Source of the DNA: Synchiropus splendidus
Lineage: Eukaryota > Chordata > Actinopteri > Syngnathiformes > Callionymidae
Direction of reading: 5' to 3'
Assembly: GCF_027744825.2 (NCBI RefSeq)
Contig: NC_071336.1
Span: 24,243,501-24,307,500, forward strand
DNA: 64,000 nucleotides
In this document: one piece after another, positions 1 to 10,690 of the stretch
Position numbering within the stretch: the first letter of the stretch is position 1
Layout: each line of letters opens with the position of its first letter
The notes under the pieces: model-generated
Databases searched by the model: none
What the model was told of the DNA's origin: nothing
The model's input: only the letters and a program-made list of their open reading frames with translations
Made by a program: the position numbers and the translations under genes

Positions 1-3000
1 ACATGATGTGAACTTGAGATGTCAGGAGGACTTCTATGACCTTTATAAACAACATGAGGTGATGTGGGTCGTGACTTGGGCATGAACGATTCTGAAACGA
101 TTCTTAAATGTCCAAATTCCGATGACTGCAAGGAATTATAGACGGAAGTACAGTAACTCATGAGTGCAGCGCGCCGTCACCGGAACACGATAAGTTGTTT
201 GTTTACTTTTTTACAATCTAATTTACACACGACCTTATTTCCTGTCATGGACCCACAATTTTAAAAAAAAATTAACGTGCCACAGAGTCAAGCATTTTTG
301 GTCACAAGAATAATAATAAAAAACAAATAGTCCACAAATTCCCGCATCGAGTGACAAATGTCAAAATGGTCAAAAACCTTGACATGAATAACTGTCCTCT
401 TGCTAATACACGTTCATTCGTTTGAAGGACGTTCTTTGAAATTTGATGTTGAAATGACAACAATTAAGACTGAACATGTTTGTGGTACACGTGTTTTAGA
501 TAACACGACTGATGTGATGCTTTCTAAACTACTGACTGAGTTGATGATTTCTTCCTGATGGACGCCTGTTGCGTGTCCATCAAGGAGCCTTCCTTCATAT
601 GGATCTTTACATCTGTGGCAGGGCAACTAACTCCCCCCTGAGCTTCAGTGTGTGTGGAAGCTCTCCTGAGTCGCAGTGTGCTGTTTACAGAGCTGATAGA
701 TTGTGTTGACATATTGTTGTGAAGCCTGTTAGGGCCATGTTTAATAACCCAGCACAACTAATGACGGTGAACACGCACAATATTAATGTGCTCCGACGCG
801 CTCGCATGCAGTGTGCGAGACACAATTGCCTTTGTGTGAGGATAAGTACTTAAACATTGGTTTCCATTTGGTAGTGTAAAATAAGCCTCCTTTTTTATTT
901 AATACTCCAATAATCGTCTTTATAAATGTGTTGCGACTCAATTTACCGCCACCGTATGTGTTCCTTTATCAGGCTCGATGTGAAAAACTAGTGTGGAACA
1001 CAGGAAAACAACCGCGGCTGCTCTTTTTTTCTCAGACGTCCAATTGAGCTGCTATTTATTTGACGGATTTGTAGGCCGACTGATATACGAGACCTGCTTC
1101 CTTCCAAACTATTGTGTACTACGTCTGTTCCAGGGCTATTAGCATATAATACAGTTCCAGTAAAAAGGATTGAGGTGCAAGTTGACATCGTGAGTGTTGG
1201 AGCCGATGAGTTTCCTTAAAACCACAATCATTGTTGTGAATCTGTGAACATCTCATTTTCATTTGAAGTATTTCAAATATTGTTTTTCACTTTTTGTCTC
1301 TGTGATTTGCAGCCTGACTCAAAGCACTGATGAGTATTTAATCATATTAGTTTTTGCATTTGTGAAATGACACTTTAGTCTAAATGCCATGAAAACAAAG
1401 GCCCCTTTATTCTGTGATTAAAGCCTCATGGATTAGATGTCTAGAAAGCATGTCGCTATAGAACCAGCCCAAAGAAGAAAGAGCTGTAGCTGGAGTGCTG
1501 AAGGCAAGTGTGTGTTTTCTGTTAGGACAGCAACCTGGGGATTCAGTTGAACAGCCAATAGAAAGGAGCCTTGTGCATGAATCAAGTGCAAAGGACAGCA
1601 GGTTAACTGTAACGTGTAGCTATGATCGTGAATTTCTGTTTTAGCAAAGACATGATATTCCTATGAATTTATGAACCGCTCCTCGGCAGCAATTTCTTAA
1701 AGCATGTTGGCTTTTAAAAGGAGCCTTTTAAGCAGACTTCTGACATTATATGTTGCAGTAATTTTGTTTATTTATGGAACTAGTTTTTTTTGTAAGTACG
1801 AAGTTCTTACATTAATAGTTTCCTTCCAAATGTGTTTTTGATATGTGGAAACATGTATTTATTATAATTGTAATACGACCATTACTACTAATAATAACAA
1901 TAACAATGATAGTAATTATCATTATAGTGAGTGAAAATTATGCTCCTCAGATGTTTCAGAATGGAATCCAGCTGCTGTACCTTAGAGAGTGTCAAGTCAT
2001 TTTTGGTGGGCTGGAGACCCCTGACACATGTGGCTGTTGTGGCACCCGAAGTTCACACTGTTTAAGTATTGGGCTGGATTCATAGACACTGCACAGTGCA
2101 AGCAGTGATTCTTAATGTCAAAAATTTACCTCAAAAGTAAAAGTAGTGGCTTGGAACCAGCCATGAAGTGTTGGCTGGGTAGAGATTCTGTTTGCAAATT
2201 GTGCTATATACGCACCGTGTGATAGATTGATGGCAGTTTCTGCATAATAATGTGAATATTTCAGGGAGAACTAAATGGAGAAGTGGTACTTTCAACAGCT
2301 CTGTATGACTCAATTTCAAGTACATGTGTTTCAGTATAATATTCCTTGAACAGGTTTGTCATATCCAAGATCATGTGTACTGTACACAGTCCTCTGTTCT
2401 GTAGTCAAACATCTCGACTTGATTTGACAGCTTTGAGAAATGAAAGATCAGTGCTAATATTGTTATTCAATGCAAATGAGGCAGTGATTTCTGTTGAGTG
2501 ACTGACTGGTAATAGAGGAATTCCCTCAGAGGGAACATTTGAATTCAACCTCGTACGCATGCGAGCTTGTTACGCCCATTAAAAATACACCAGCCCGTAC
2601 TCTCTCCGGTGCAAATCCAAATCCCTCTGATCTCCGCTATAGGTTCCACACTATCTCCTCGGTAAAAGCAACCAAAGTGTAATTGGTGATCGAATGTTTA
2701 ATTACATTGTAACGCTCAACACAGTGCCTGTTTTCTGAGGACGGTCTTTGGACCGTTGCGTAACTAGGATCACTGCACCACGAAGACCTGTGATGTTTTT
2801 CATTGTGAGATTGTGTTTTCGCAACGTCAATTTAGGTTAGGGCGACGATTGGAAAGCACTTCCAGGGGAGTTTCCAGTGTTGGAAACTGACCCGGGGACG
2901 GCAAGATAACCCTGTGGCGCCAGGTGAAACCCAAGTGCTGGTCAGATGACATGCTGACTTCAGATTAACAGATAACCCTGGTTGATGAAATACTAGCACC

Positions 3001-3811
3001 TCTACAACTGTAGCGCAGTGACCACACACACAGACACACACACACACGGGAGGGTCGTGGCTTTCCTGGGATCCCAGCTGCATGCATTATTCACCTCTGA
3101 CAGCCACCTGTAGCTCACCTTTGACCTCTACTGCTGCTGTATCAGATAGCACATGACTTGTGAGGGGCTTCCGATCTTCTCCATACCTTTATGGGTCCAT
3201 TTAAAAACATGGCGGCGGCACGACTGAGGACAGTGTGTTTTTTTGATTGAAATAGCAACATATTGTGAGGGATGAGGAGTTGAAAAAGCTAGGAGGCACT
3301 GAAGGTCCTGTTGTGTCTGGAATGACACAGTAAATCTTGCAGGGAGGTGAAAGGACCTGAGGCAAAAGAAAGAGTCCAAAGAGCATCAAGGGCAAGTTAG
3401 TTTATGAGGTAAAAGGACAGAATCAGTTGCCAGGCGGGGTCATACACAAAGGTCGGGCCAGAATAACGGTTGTAAGATGGTCAGCAGTGTAGATAAGGAG
3501 TCTGGCAGGCAGGACTGGGCAGTAGGAAGAAGAGGAAAGGAGAAAAGCAATAAAAGAGTCGTCATCCGCCATTATTTTAGTGAACTGCTTTTGTAATTTC
3601 ATTCATACGGCAGGCGGCTATAGTGATGTATGATGAGAAGTGTGGACGCTCACGCTCAATTTTCTGTGACTTTCTGCTGAGAATCAATTTCCTCATGGAG
3701 AAATCATAAGTCTAATAAACATCCGTGACAAAAGGAACACAGAGAGACAACATGGAACTTACAAAGATGCCATGTTGTCTGGAGAGAAAACTGTTAAATT
3801 AAAAAAAAAAG

Positions 3812-3812
<1 letters not shown>
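1..3812. other. Unique non-coding DNA, no gene seen
   Basis: I see no gene here. Open frames are under about 85 codons, lie on both strands, have no recognisable domain and overlap each other. Base composition is AT-leaning with several poly-T and poly-A runs. There is an ATT/ATA-rich stretch near 1880-1925 and a short interrupted (CA)n run near 3025-3047. No terminal inverted repeats with duplicated target sites were found by eye. It could be intergenic or intronic. Confidence 0.6.

Positions 3813-3849
<37 letters not shown>
3813..3849. repeat. (TA)n microsatellite
   Basis: An uninterrupted AT dinucleotide array of about 37 bases, preceded by an A-rich run with a single G. It is the first of three long TA arrays in the window, with the others near 26.5 and 37.0 kb. 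Confidence 0.95.
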
Positions 3850-3851
<2 letters not shown>

Positions 3852-4439
3852 TAAAATGTAAATTAATGTAATGCATGAGATTTCAATATTTATATCAGAA
3901 AAAAATTGTAATGTATTCTCTGTTCACCATTGCTGCTTTTGTGATTGTGCCGGAAACACCAGGACAACTGCTGAGTCATGTTTCAGTGCCCATCTAAAGT
4001 GGCTATAGGTTACAGGCCGATGCCTCCGTCCCATGCATTATTCCGCCGGTGTAAGCGAGCCCACTGTCTTTTGTGTCCCTACTGTATGAAATACGTCACC
4101 CTGTCTCCAGTGACACCATCTCCTTAATTGCCTCATTGTGCTTCGCCTAAGACAATTCCCCATCAACGTGTCGCTTGTGTTGTCGGCCGGAGGAAGCATG
4201 TTCGGTTTTGAGAGCGCCGAAGAGGCTTACAACACGGCGGCTTAGGAAATATATAACTTGCACTCAAGCAAGTACTGTTCCTTTTTAAAGTGTGGAGGCA
4301 CTTCCACTCTGGAGGAGTACGAGCACGAGAAGTATTTCCAGGCATAACTGTATTTTTGGTGATCAGAGTTCTTCGGTGCGCTCTTTCGTCGATACATACT
4401 TCTGGAATATTTTTGTGTCATGAGTTCATTTAAGCTGGG
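3850..4439. other. Unique non-coding DNA, no gene seen
   Basis: No coding sequence or repeat is recognised here. Some open minus-strand frame continues in from the LINE remnant to the right, but the residues over this part match nothing I know. Confidence 0.5.
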
Positions 4440-4665
4440 CGGATGACATGCCCTGCAGCTCCTCTGAGGGAGCACTGAGGTATTCCCTGGCCAAATGTGA
4501 GAGGTAATCTCACTAGTGTATCCAGGATCTGTTGGCCTCCGCCCAGAAGGACAGGTCTGAAATACCTCACCAGGGAGGCATCCTGACAAGCTGCCTCGGC
4601 CACCTTGACTGCCTTCTGTTGATGCGGACAGGTCGCTCTTGGGTAACCATTTCTGAGGGACAGTC
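4440..4665 (-). mobile_element. Decayed LINE C-terminal reverse-transcriptase fragment
   Basis: Reading the minus strand gives a diverged version of the C-terminal tail found intact at 7.0-7.7 kb. It has a GCLPGEVFQTCPSGRRP-like block, where the younger copy reads GRLPGEVFRACPTGRRP, followed by a degraded equivalent of the following DYISHLAWE and EEL blocks. The reading switches frames, so small indels have accumulated. No flanking target duplication was seen. It is an older, non-functional copy of the same LINE type. The exact family name (a fish Rex/L2-like LINE) is an inference from memory of fish repeats. Confidence 0.7.
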
Positions 4666-5050
4666 CAGACACAGAGGAAACTTGGTTGGCTGCTTATATC
4701 AGCGATAGTTCCGACTGGGAACAAAGACCGGAGAGACTAAGCTATTGCTCTAAACTGTCGGTTGAGCTCATGGTTTATCCTTCCTCCACTTCTGAACTCC
4801 TCCACTGCCGGAAGGACAGAACTCCTTCCTCTATTTACAATCAAATCGAAATGATGACTCAGGATTTTTAATTTTTTTAAAATATTTTTGGTTCACCACA
4901 GTCAGAATCGGGATATTCCTTCCATTCCAAAGAATCATGAAAATAATACTCATTTTAATATACTATGATGTCCTTTTATCTTTTTCTTTTACCGTGTTTG
5001 TGGCTCAAATTGTTTTATTTTGTGTTTTCGTCACTCCTTAGGCCTCATGT

Positions 5051-5052
<2 letters not shown>
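4666..5052. other. Unique non-coding DNA, no gene seen
   Basis: There is no supported gene. The sequence is AT-rich, with poly-T runs near 4870-4890. Confidence 0.5.

Positions 5053-5089
<37 letters not shown>
5053..5089. repeat. (CA)n microsatellite
   Basis: An (AC)n array of about 37 bases. It directly abuts a dispersed repeat beginning with the phrase CTTTGTGGGGACC about 24 bases further on. This pairing of (CA)n with a 'GTGGGGACC...CTAACC' unit recurs in fish genomes, in my recollection. Confidence 0.95.
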
Positions 5090-5095
<6 letters not shown>

Positions 5096-5240
5096 TACGC
5101 ACTTGTACCCATCTTTGTGGGGACCTAACCCTCCTAAACTAATGGCTAACCATAACTAGAACCTAAACCAAACTTAAATTCAATTATAATGACCTGGATA
5201 TTTTTGATCCTCAAATTAAGGCTTGTGGGGACCGGGGGAG
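5090..5240. repeat. Dispersed teleost-type repeat next to (CA)n
   Basis: This segment has GTGGGGACCTAACCC, then several loose CTAACC/CTAAACC units, then a second GTGGGGACC at about 5224-5232. I recognise the layout as a common fish dispersed unit tied to CA microsatellites, but I cannot assign a class. The CTAACC units are degenerate and too few to be telomeric. Confidence 0.45.
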
Positions 5241-7002
5241 GGCTGAGGGAGGACAGAAAAGTCAAGAAAGGAAAGCTGTCCAACCCTTAAAACCATGAAA
5301 ATAAATATGCTGTAATTGAAAAGAACATTCGGTTAAACCTGACTTCCCAAATCCTGTTTACTAAAATGGTATTAATTGGTGTTATTTGCTCGGCAAGTGG
5401 ACCAGACTATTTGCAAAAATCGTCCGGCTCCTCTCAGAAGCACAGAAGACAATGTTTTTCATGAATTGGGATGTAACGACTTTTTCTGCAAGCATTCAAT
5501 ATTTCTTTCTGAAGGTTTATTTGATTCGTGCAGATCCCACAAATGCCATTTATTTTTCAGCAAAACGCCTCGCTACAGAGTTTGGGACTTTTAATCACTG
5601 CGACATTACTGTCAACTGCTATTTCTGTGGTGTCAACGTGACAAATCGGGAGGCCGGTGTTTTGTACTGTAGGCCTGATAAATGGAATATTGATTGACAT
5701 CCCAGATTAGTTTGTGCGCAGCAAAGCCCAGCCATCTTTGGAATAGAACATTAGCATTGATGCTTACAGCCGCCGTCCCTCCCTCGGAGTGCTCTGTCAC
5801 AACCCGGGATGATAAATGGACCTGGAAGGACTATCTGATCCGTGGTGGATATAGCCAGTCAAATAAAGCTCACAGGGGGAAGTGGACCCGCTCAGGCTGC
5901 TGGCACGGGTCGATGTGCAAGGCTAACAGGTATCTCTATACAGCGTTGTGTGAAAGCAAAGCCCTCATGGCTTTTTATCCGCGTGCTGCTTCAACAAAGC
6001 GCTTTACACAGGTCAATATATCATAACAGCTCTCAGGCTCATGTCTGGAAATTAACTGCTGGGGCTGAGGATGCTGATGGAAGCACTTTTAATAACATTA
6101 ATCTGTTCAGGACAGATGAAATGATGAATGTCATCATTAGAACTTCATGCGCTGGAGAGGTGCCCCCTTTCTCTTCCCACTTCCAGACTGAGTGGCGTGT
6201 TATTCAAGGAGGAATCCAAACTTTTACAACACAGAAACGCGGAATTAGAGAGGCTAAATGAGAAAACGGATGCAGGTTTTTCTCTTTTAAACGCTTCCTC
6301 CCGGCAGGGAGAGGATGGATTTTTTAAGATTACAGCGTGTAAGACACCCCCCACATGAATCACAATTTAATTCAACTTTTTGCCTCACACATGGAAATGG
6401 ATAAAAATAGATTGGGCCATAGACCTGAGCAATCTTATTACAAGCACAAAAAAAAGAAAAGAAAACGGCTTTCCCCCAAAGAGGTCCAAAAATAACAGAG
6501 GCAGAGGAAAGGAGAGGTGAAGGAAATGGAATTGTGCAGCCAAAACCAATAACAAGTAAAGTCAGCGTTGATGCATGTTGAAGAAGATGGCTTCAATTTG
6601 TGCGTAGCTGACATCGGTCTCTGCCGTATTGGCCTGGGATATCTGGTGTGAACTGTCGTGCTAAGGAGAGTGAGAACATAGGCTGCTCTTCATCCTCAAA
6701 GGGAGGTGGGTGAGGTAGTCAGGAGGAGGAGTGGCCGTTCAAATCAGGAGGCCTTCTCAAGACACTCACAACTGGCCTTACGACCTCTGCAGATCATCCA
6801 GAATGAGCTGATTATTCTTCACCCTGCCACCTGATTCATGCTCGCCGACCATTGGTGGTGTGAGGCCCAGTGTCCTACCAGGATGCTGCTACACTGCAAT
6901 GCAACGTTGACCAGACTTCTTGTTCCCTTCCACTACAACGTCATTGACAAAAAAAAGCAGCTTGTGGTAACTAGACCCTGGTGGCAACGTTTGTCTTTAG
7001 TT
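5241..7002. other. Unique non-coding DNA, no gene seen
   Basis: Several overlapping open frames of 70-140 codons fall between 5376 and 6363 in different frames and on both strands. None shows a domain, hydrophobic leader, conserved motif or convincing splice structure, and their residue composition looks random. The run of open frames may reflect modest GC content. The stretch could hold conserved regulatory DNA, but I see no decisive motif. Confidence 0.5.
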
Positions 7003-7014
7003 TATATCAGGCAC
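7003..7014. repeat. Target-site duplication, left copy (TATATCAGGCAC)
   Basis: This 12-base word occurs again at 7691-7702. The two copies exactly bracket the truncated LINE, as expected for target-primed reverse transcription. Confidence 0.85.
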
Positions 7015-7690
7015 CTTCACCTTCACCTTCACCTTCACCTTCTTCTACCGCTTATCCGGGGTCGGGTCGTGGAGGCAGCATTCGGAGCAAGGAAGCCCAA
7101 TCTTCCCGGTCCGCACAAACCTCCTCCAGCTCCTCCCGGGGGATCCCGAGGCGTTCCCAGGCCAGACCGGAGACATAATCTCTCCAGCGAGTCCTGGGTC
7201 TTCCCCGGGGTCTCCTCCCGGTAGGACATGCCCGGAACACCTCCCCAGGGAGGCGTCCAGGGGGCATCCGGATCAGATGCCCGAGCCACCTCAACTGGTT
7301 CCTCTCGATGTGGAGGAGCAGCGGCTCCACCCCGAGCTCCTCCCAGATGACCGAACTCCTCACCCTATCTCTAAGGGTGCGCCCAGCCACCCTGCGGAGG
7401 AAACTCATCTCAGCTGGTTGTATCCACGATCTCATCCTTTCGGTCATTACCCAAAACTCGTGACCATAGGTGAGGGTGGGAACATAGATCGATCGGTAAA
7501 TCGAGAGCTTCGTCTTGTGACTCAGCTCCCTCTTCACCACGACGGTCCGATACAGCGACCGCATCACTGCTGCCGCTGCACCATCCCGTCTATCAATCTC
7601 ACACTCCCCTTTTCCCTCACTCGAGAACAAGACCCCGATGTACTTAAACTCCACCACTTGGGGCAAGAACTCTCCACCGACCCGGAGAGA
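7015..7690 (-). mobile_element. Young 5'-truncated non-LTR retrotransposon (Rex/L2-like LINE)
   Basis: This is a 676-bp LINE insertion on the minus strand, bracketed by a perfect 12-bp duplication. Its 3' end (left side) is a short hexameric (CTTCAC)n tail of about five units, reading (GAAGGT)n in sense. Just inside that is a GGATAAGCGGTAGAAG-like terminal motif. The 5' end (right side) is an abrupt truncation inside the reverse-transcriptase ORF, the usual fate of LINE copies. The uninterrupted frame and perfect duplication suggest a recent insertion. I infer the clade from memory of fish LINEs; Rex1 and L2-type cannot be separated here. Confidence 0.85.
7052..7690 (-). pseudogene. C-terminal fragment of LINE reverse-transcriptase ORF, frame intact
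   Basis: About 212 residues are read without a stop, ending PPRPDPG. They cover the thumb and C-terminal region of a LINE reverse transcriptase. In order there is a VVEFKYIGVLFSSEGK block, an IDRRDGAAAAVMRSLYR block, a KLSIYRSIYVPTLTYGHE block, and the ELGVEPLLLHIERNQLRWLGH and GRLPGEVFRACPTGRRPRGR tail. The endonuclease domain and the catalytic YADD region are missing because of 5' truncation, so the fragment cannot be active. An apparent GTG start at 7700-7702 lies inside the flanking duplication and is not a real start. Confidence 0.85.
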
Positions 7691-7702
7691 TATATCAGGC
7701 AC
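7691..7702. repeat. Target-site duplication, right copy (TATATCAGGCAC)
   Basis: Exact match to 7003-7014. It marks the truncated 5' end of the LINE insertion. Confidence 0.85.
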
Positions 7703-8625
7703 ATTTTACTAAAATTGAATCTGTGTTTTGGGTCGGACCCAACAACTGGAAATCCGACTGAAAACATCTGTTTATGCGCTGAGTTTCTTGAGTCCCTTAG
7801 TGAGGCTCTTCAATGGGATTATTGAAAATTATCACTCTGCTGTTGTTTTCATGTTTCCGCAAAGTCTATCCATCTTCACCGACACACATCACTGCCTAAT
7901 TGAAATAAATATATCCCTCAAGTAATGAGTTCAAATATGGTGACTGTAATTGAGGACAGCCATGCTACACACCTCCACCCCTCAAGAAAATGATGTCTCT
8001 CAACTCAGTCATGATTCATCTGGGAACAACAAAAATACCATCTTTCAACTGTCACGCTCTGATAAGAGACGTTTCCAGGCACAGCAGTGTGGCAACATTA
8101 GAGATTCTTCTCCGCTCACGAGAGGATTGTGTGGTTCTCCACGGTTCTCAACACTGACTGACTGACTGAATGTCCGAGGAATGAGTATCTGGGGTCGCAG
8201 TGCAGAATTTGCTGCTGAAAGCTCAGGTCTTCGACAACAAAACTCGGCTGCTTGTTCAAAACGATAGACTCCATTTGTGTTAGTTTCGCTTGCGGTTCGC
8301 TCCTGTCAGGTTTCGCTGGGTTAGCTTCTTGCTAGCGCTCACATTTGCGGTGGTGATTTGATGCAAAGAGTCAAAACGTTTACTGCAGTGGCTGACTCAA
8401 TGGGTGTACATGTCCAAACTGCAATTCAGATGTTACCAATTGACCACCATCATGGCTAGCTGGCTCAGTCATGTCTGTTGCTGCCACAGGTAGGCAGCTT
8501 CACAGATAGTGAGATTTTCTGGAGAATTTCCCATTTTGTGTAGTCATTTTTACATTGTGATGTAAAATGTAAAAGGTCAATGATGCTTGAAAAGTTTAAA
8601 TAGCATCTTATTATGTATTTGTCAT
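7703..8625. other. Unique non-coding DNA, no gene seen
   Basis: No gene is supported. A short (GACT)n run sits at about 8155-8167. The stretch 8180-8500 may belong to a decayed DNA transposon whose palindromic end lies just to the right, but I could not find the partner end. Confidence 0.45.
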
Positions 8626-8690
8626 TCGATCGGCCGATCATGATGTCACCGATATATCGGCCGGCCGATCGATCAGTGTGGCCCAGCACC
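8626..8690. mobile_element. hAT-like terminal palindrome (remnant)
   Basis: Nested palindromes are built from GATCGGCCGATC and CGGCCGGCCGATCGATC words, with CGATATATCG between them, ending in CAGTGTGGCCCAGCACC. Such GATCGGC-rich palindromic ends are typical of a group of fish non-autonomous hAT elements. A second small case occurs at 28634-28701. No paired end or duplicated target was found, so this is probably one end of a decayed copy. Confidence 0.45.
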
Positions 8691-9614
8691 CAACACAGCC
8701 GAGGAGTGTATCCCAGACCAACTTTATTTGCTTCTTTTTAACTGAGAAAACACTTGGGTTGAGCTCGAAGCATCTCCTGCACAAACCAATCACCAAATTT
8801 ATTTTGAAGGAATTAAATATAACCTCACATCTTTTATAAACCAAGAGCGCCATCCAGTGGCCCCTGAGTATTTGGATACTGTTTCATCAACCCTGTTATA
8901 CTGTTATTTCATAGTACCTCATCTACCCATACGACTTGTGAGTAAAGATGAGGTTAGTAAGAGACCCTTTTTTATATTGAATAATCATTAACCAATAAGT
9001 GCTTTTGTTTTATTTTCAGTGTTTCTGTGCAACCTGCCTTCCTGTGAAAAAACTAACTTAACTCCTTGCCTAGTGATCAATTTCACTGTGGATAATTGCT
9101 GTCTACTGAATCCAGCATTAATCAGTGCCTTTGTCAATTCACATTTGGCGATGTATTGCCAGTGTATTAAATTGTCTTGTTCTTCATTTTCTAAAGTGCA
9201 AGACCAAACCTTGTAAGATAATTCTAGTCTACCGTAACACAGGCCTTTGTTTCAGTGGCAGTAAAAAGGAGTAATTCCATGGCACATTACATAATAAAAT
9301 GAATGAGGGGACCTCGAATAAATTCTTAATGGCTTGTTGCAAAGTTGGCAGTGTTCAATGAGGGTACTGTCTGTTTTATAATTTCCTGAGGAGCACCACA
9401 TTTGGAATCATTCCAGCGCCAGAAAAAAGTGTCGTCCTCACATCTGGCCAAGACACATTTTTTGTGTCAATGACACTGGCTTATATGTTGCTTTTTTAAT
9501 GTTGGTAGATTAAAGCTTGTCTTTTAAAGACAGAAATATGGTGCGTCCGTCCAAGAAGCCATTTACGTTCCGTATTCCCCCTCTCCCAATTGAAGACCTA
9601 ATGCGTCAACATGC
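8691..9614. other. Unique non-coding DNA, with a CTCF-like motif
   Basis: No gene is seen. It contains the CTCF-like word at 8846-8860 listed separately. The rest looks single-copy. Confidence 0.45.
8846..8860 (-). promoter_or_regulatory. CTCF-like motif (candidate)
   Basis: On the minus strand this reads CCACTGGATGGCGCT, close to the vertebrate CTCF core CCASYAGRKGGCRS with one core mismatch. This is a motif match only. Confidence 0.3.
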
Positions 9615-9639
9615 GACGCTGAAGGCCGCCTTCGGCGTC
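9615..9639. repeat. 25-bp near-perfect palindrome
   Basis: GACGCTGAAGGC is followed after a central base by its complement with a single mismatch pair. It sits in a CpG-rich patch that also holds ATGCGTC and ATGCGACGC. It may be the core of an unrecognised repeat. Confidence 0.6.
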
Positions 9640-10589
9640 AGTATAGGACACGAAAGTCTGCTTTCCCAGCTTCAATATATTATGCCATGGGCGTGAGGAT
9701 GGGTTGGTTTAACAAATGGTCTATGCTCTTACAAAACCATGCTGTAAACACTGTCTGTTTTAGGCTGATCTAGGTTGTGCTGCTGTTGGTGTAAACACAC
9801 ACGGGCCGCAGGATGGGCATCGAGAAGTGGTTGTTTTTCAGAAGCAGTGAGAAAATGGAAACTGGAATCCTTAAGAGATGTTAATTTCTGTTCCTTTCAT
9901 TGGTTCCTGACTGAGGTCCGACTCCAACTGGACACTGTCGCTGCGCGCCCCAGGCTCTGTGTCATCACCTCCGACTGACCGCCTCAGTCACAGCCAGGAG
10001 TTTGAGCGGCGACAGGTCGTACTGTGGCTTCGTTTTGTTTGCGAAGATAAACGCGTCTTAAGGATGAGCAAACCCCTTCGACACCATCGCAGAATGATGA
10101 CAGAGTGTTCCGTGTTTGGTCTGTGACGCCACACACCCTCCAGCTAACAGCTAGCACGGCGGTTAGCACGGAGCTAACTTGTAAGAGGAGATTGATTTGT
10201 TTTCAATGATGTCACACACATCACATCTGCGCTACTAGAGTGACGTAGTGAAGTGTCCTCCGTGTCTCTCCTAATAATAACCAGAACTGAACTTGGGAGC
10301 TACACTGAACACATTGTTTTAGATTATTATTCAAACAAGACCTTTTGATGTGGATGTTGATCAGATATTTTATATGAGCCACATATGTGTATAGTGGTGA
10401 TTTTAAATTCTTCTCAAGGACCAATAAAGACGTCCGTTTTAAAAAACTGAAGCTCTCTAGTGTTTTATGCTTCATGCTTCTCAGGGTTAATACATGTTCC
10501 TCATTATTTTTATATACTTGTTTAATAATGTAGGGTGTCTGAGTATGACAGTGAGATGATTTAAGCAACTTGAGATTCAACAGGAATTC
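9640..10589. other. Mostly unique DNA; possible hAT interior at its right end
   Basis: No gene is seen. The TAACAGCTAGCACGG and TTAGCACGGAGCTAAC words at about 10145-10180, and the AATAAAG near 10422, may belong to the interior of the hAT-like element whose end is at 10600-10690. The boundaries are unclear. Confidence 0.35.
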
Positions 10590-10599
10590 AAAATAAATC

Positions 10600-10690
10600 C
10601 AAACAAAGCTTAATCGCGATTCGTCGACTAATCGAAAAAATATCTAATATTTAATCGACAACGAAAATTATCCTTAGTTGCAGTCTGATC
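10600..10690. mobile_element. hAT-like element end (TTAATCG...GTTGCAGTC type)
   Basis: Read on the minus strand this is GACTGCAACTAAGGATAA, a TTTTCG spacer, GTCGATTAAATATT, then TTCGATTAGTCGACGAATCG. The pattern GGCTGCAACTAACGATTATTTTCG...TCGATTAATCG is a widespread hAT terminal region in fish. The opposite end was not found, so the copy is fragmentary. The family call rests on recollection of the motif. Confidence 0.55.

Noticed and set aside
5120..5175. CCTAACC-like units suggesting interstitial telomere repeat
   Set aside because: The units are few, irregular and not TTAGGG-phased; they belong to the (CA)n-linked dispersed repeat.
5842..6363. 139-codon plus-strand frame and overlapping frames
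   Set aside because: Several frames on both strands are open at once, none with recognisable motifs or a conserved start context.
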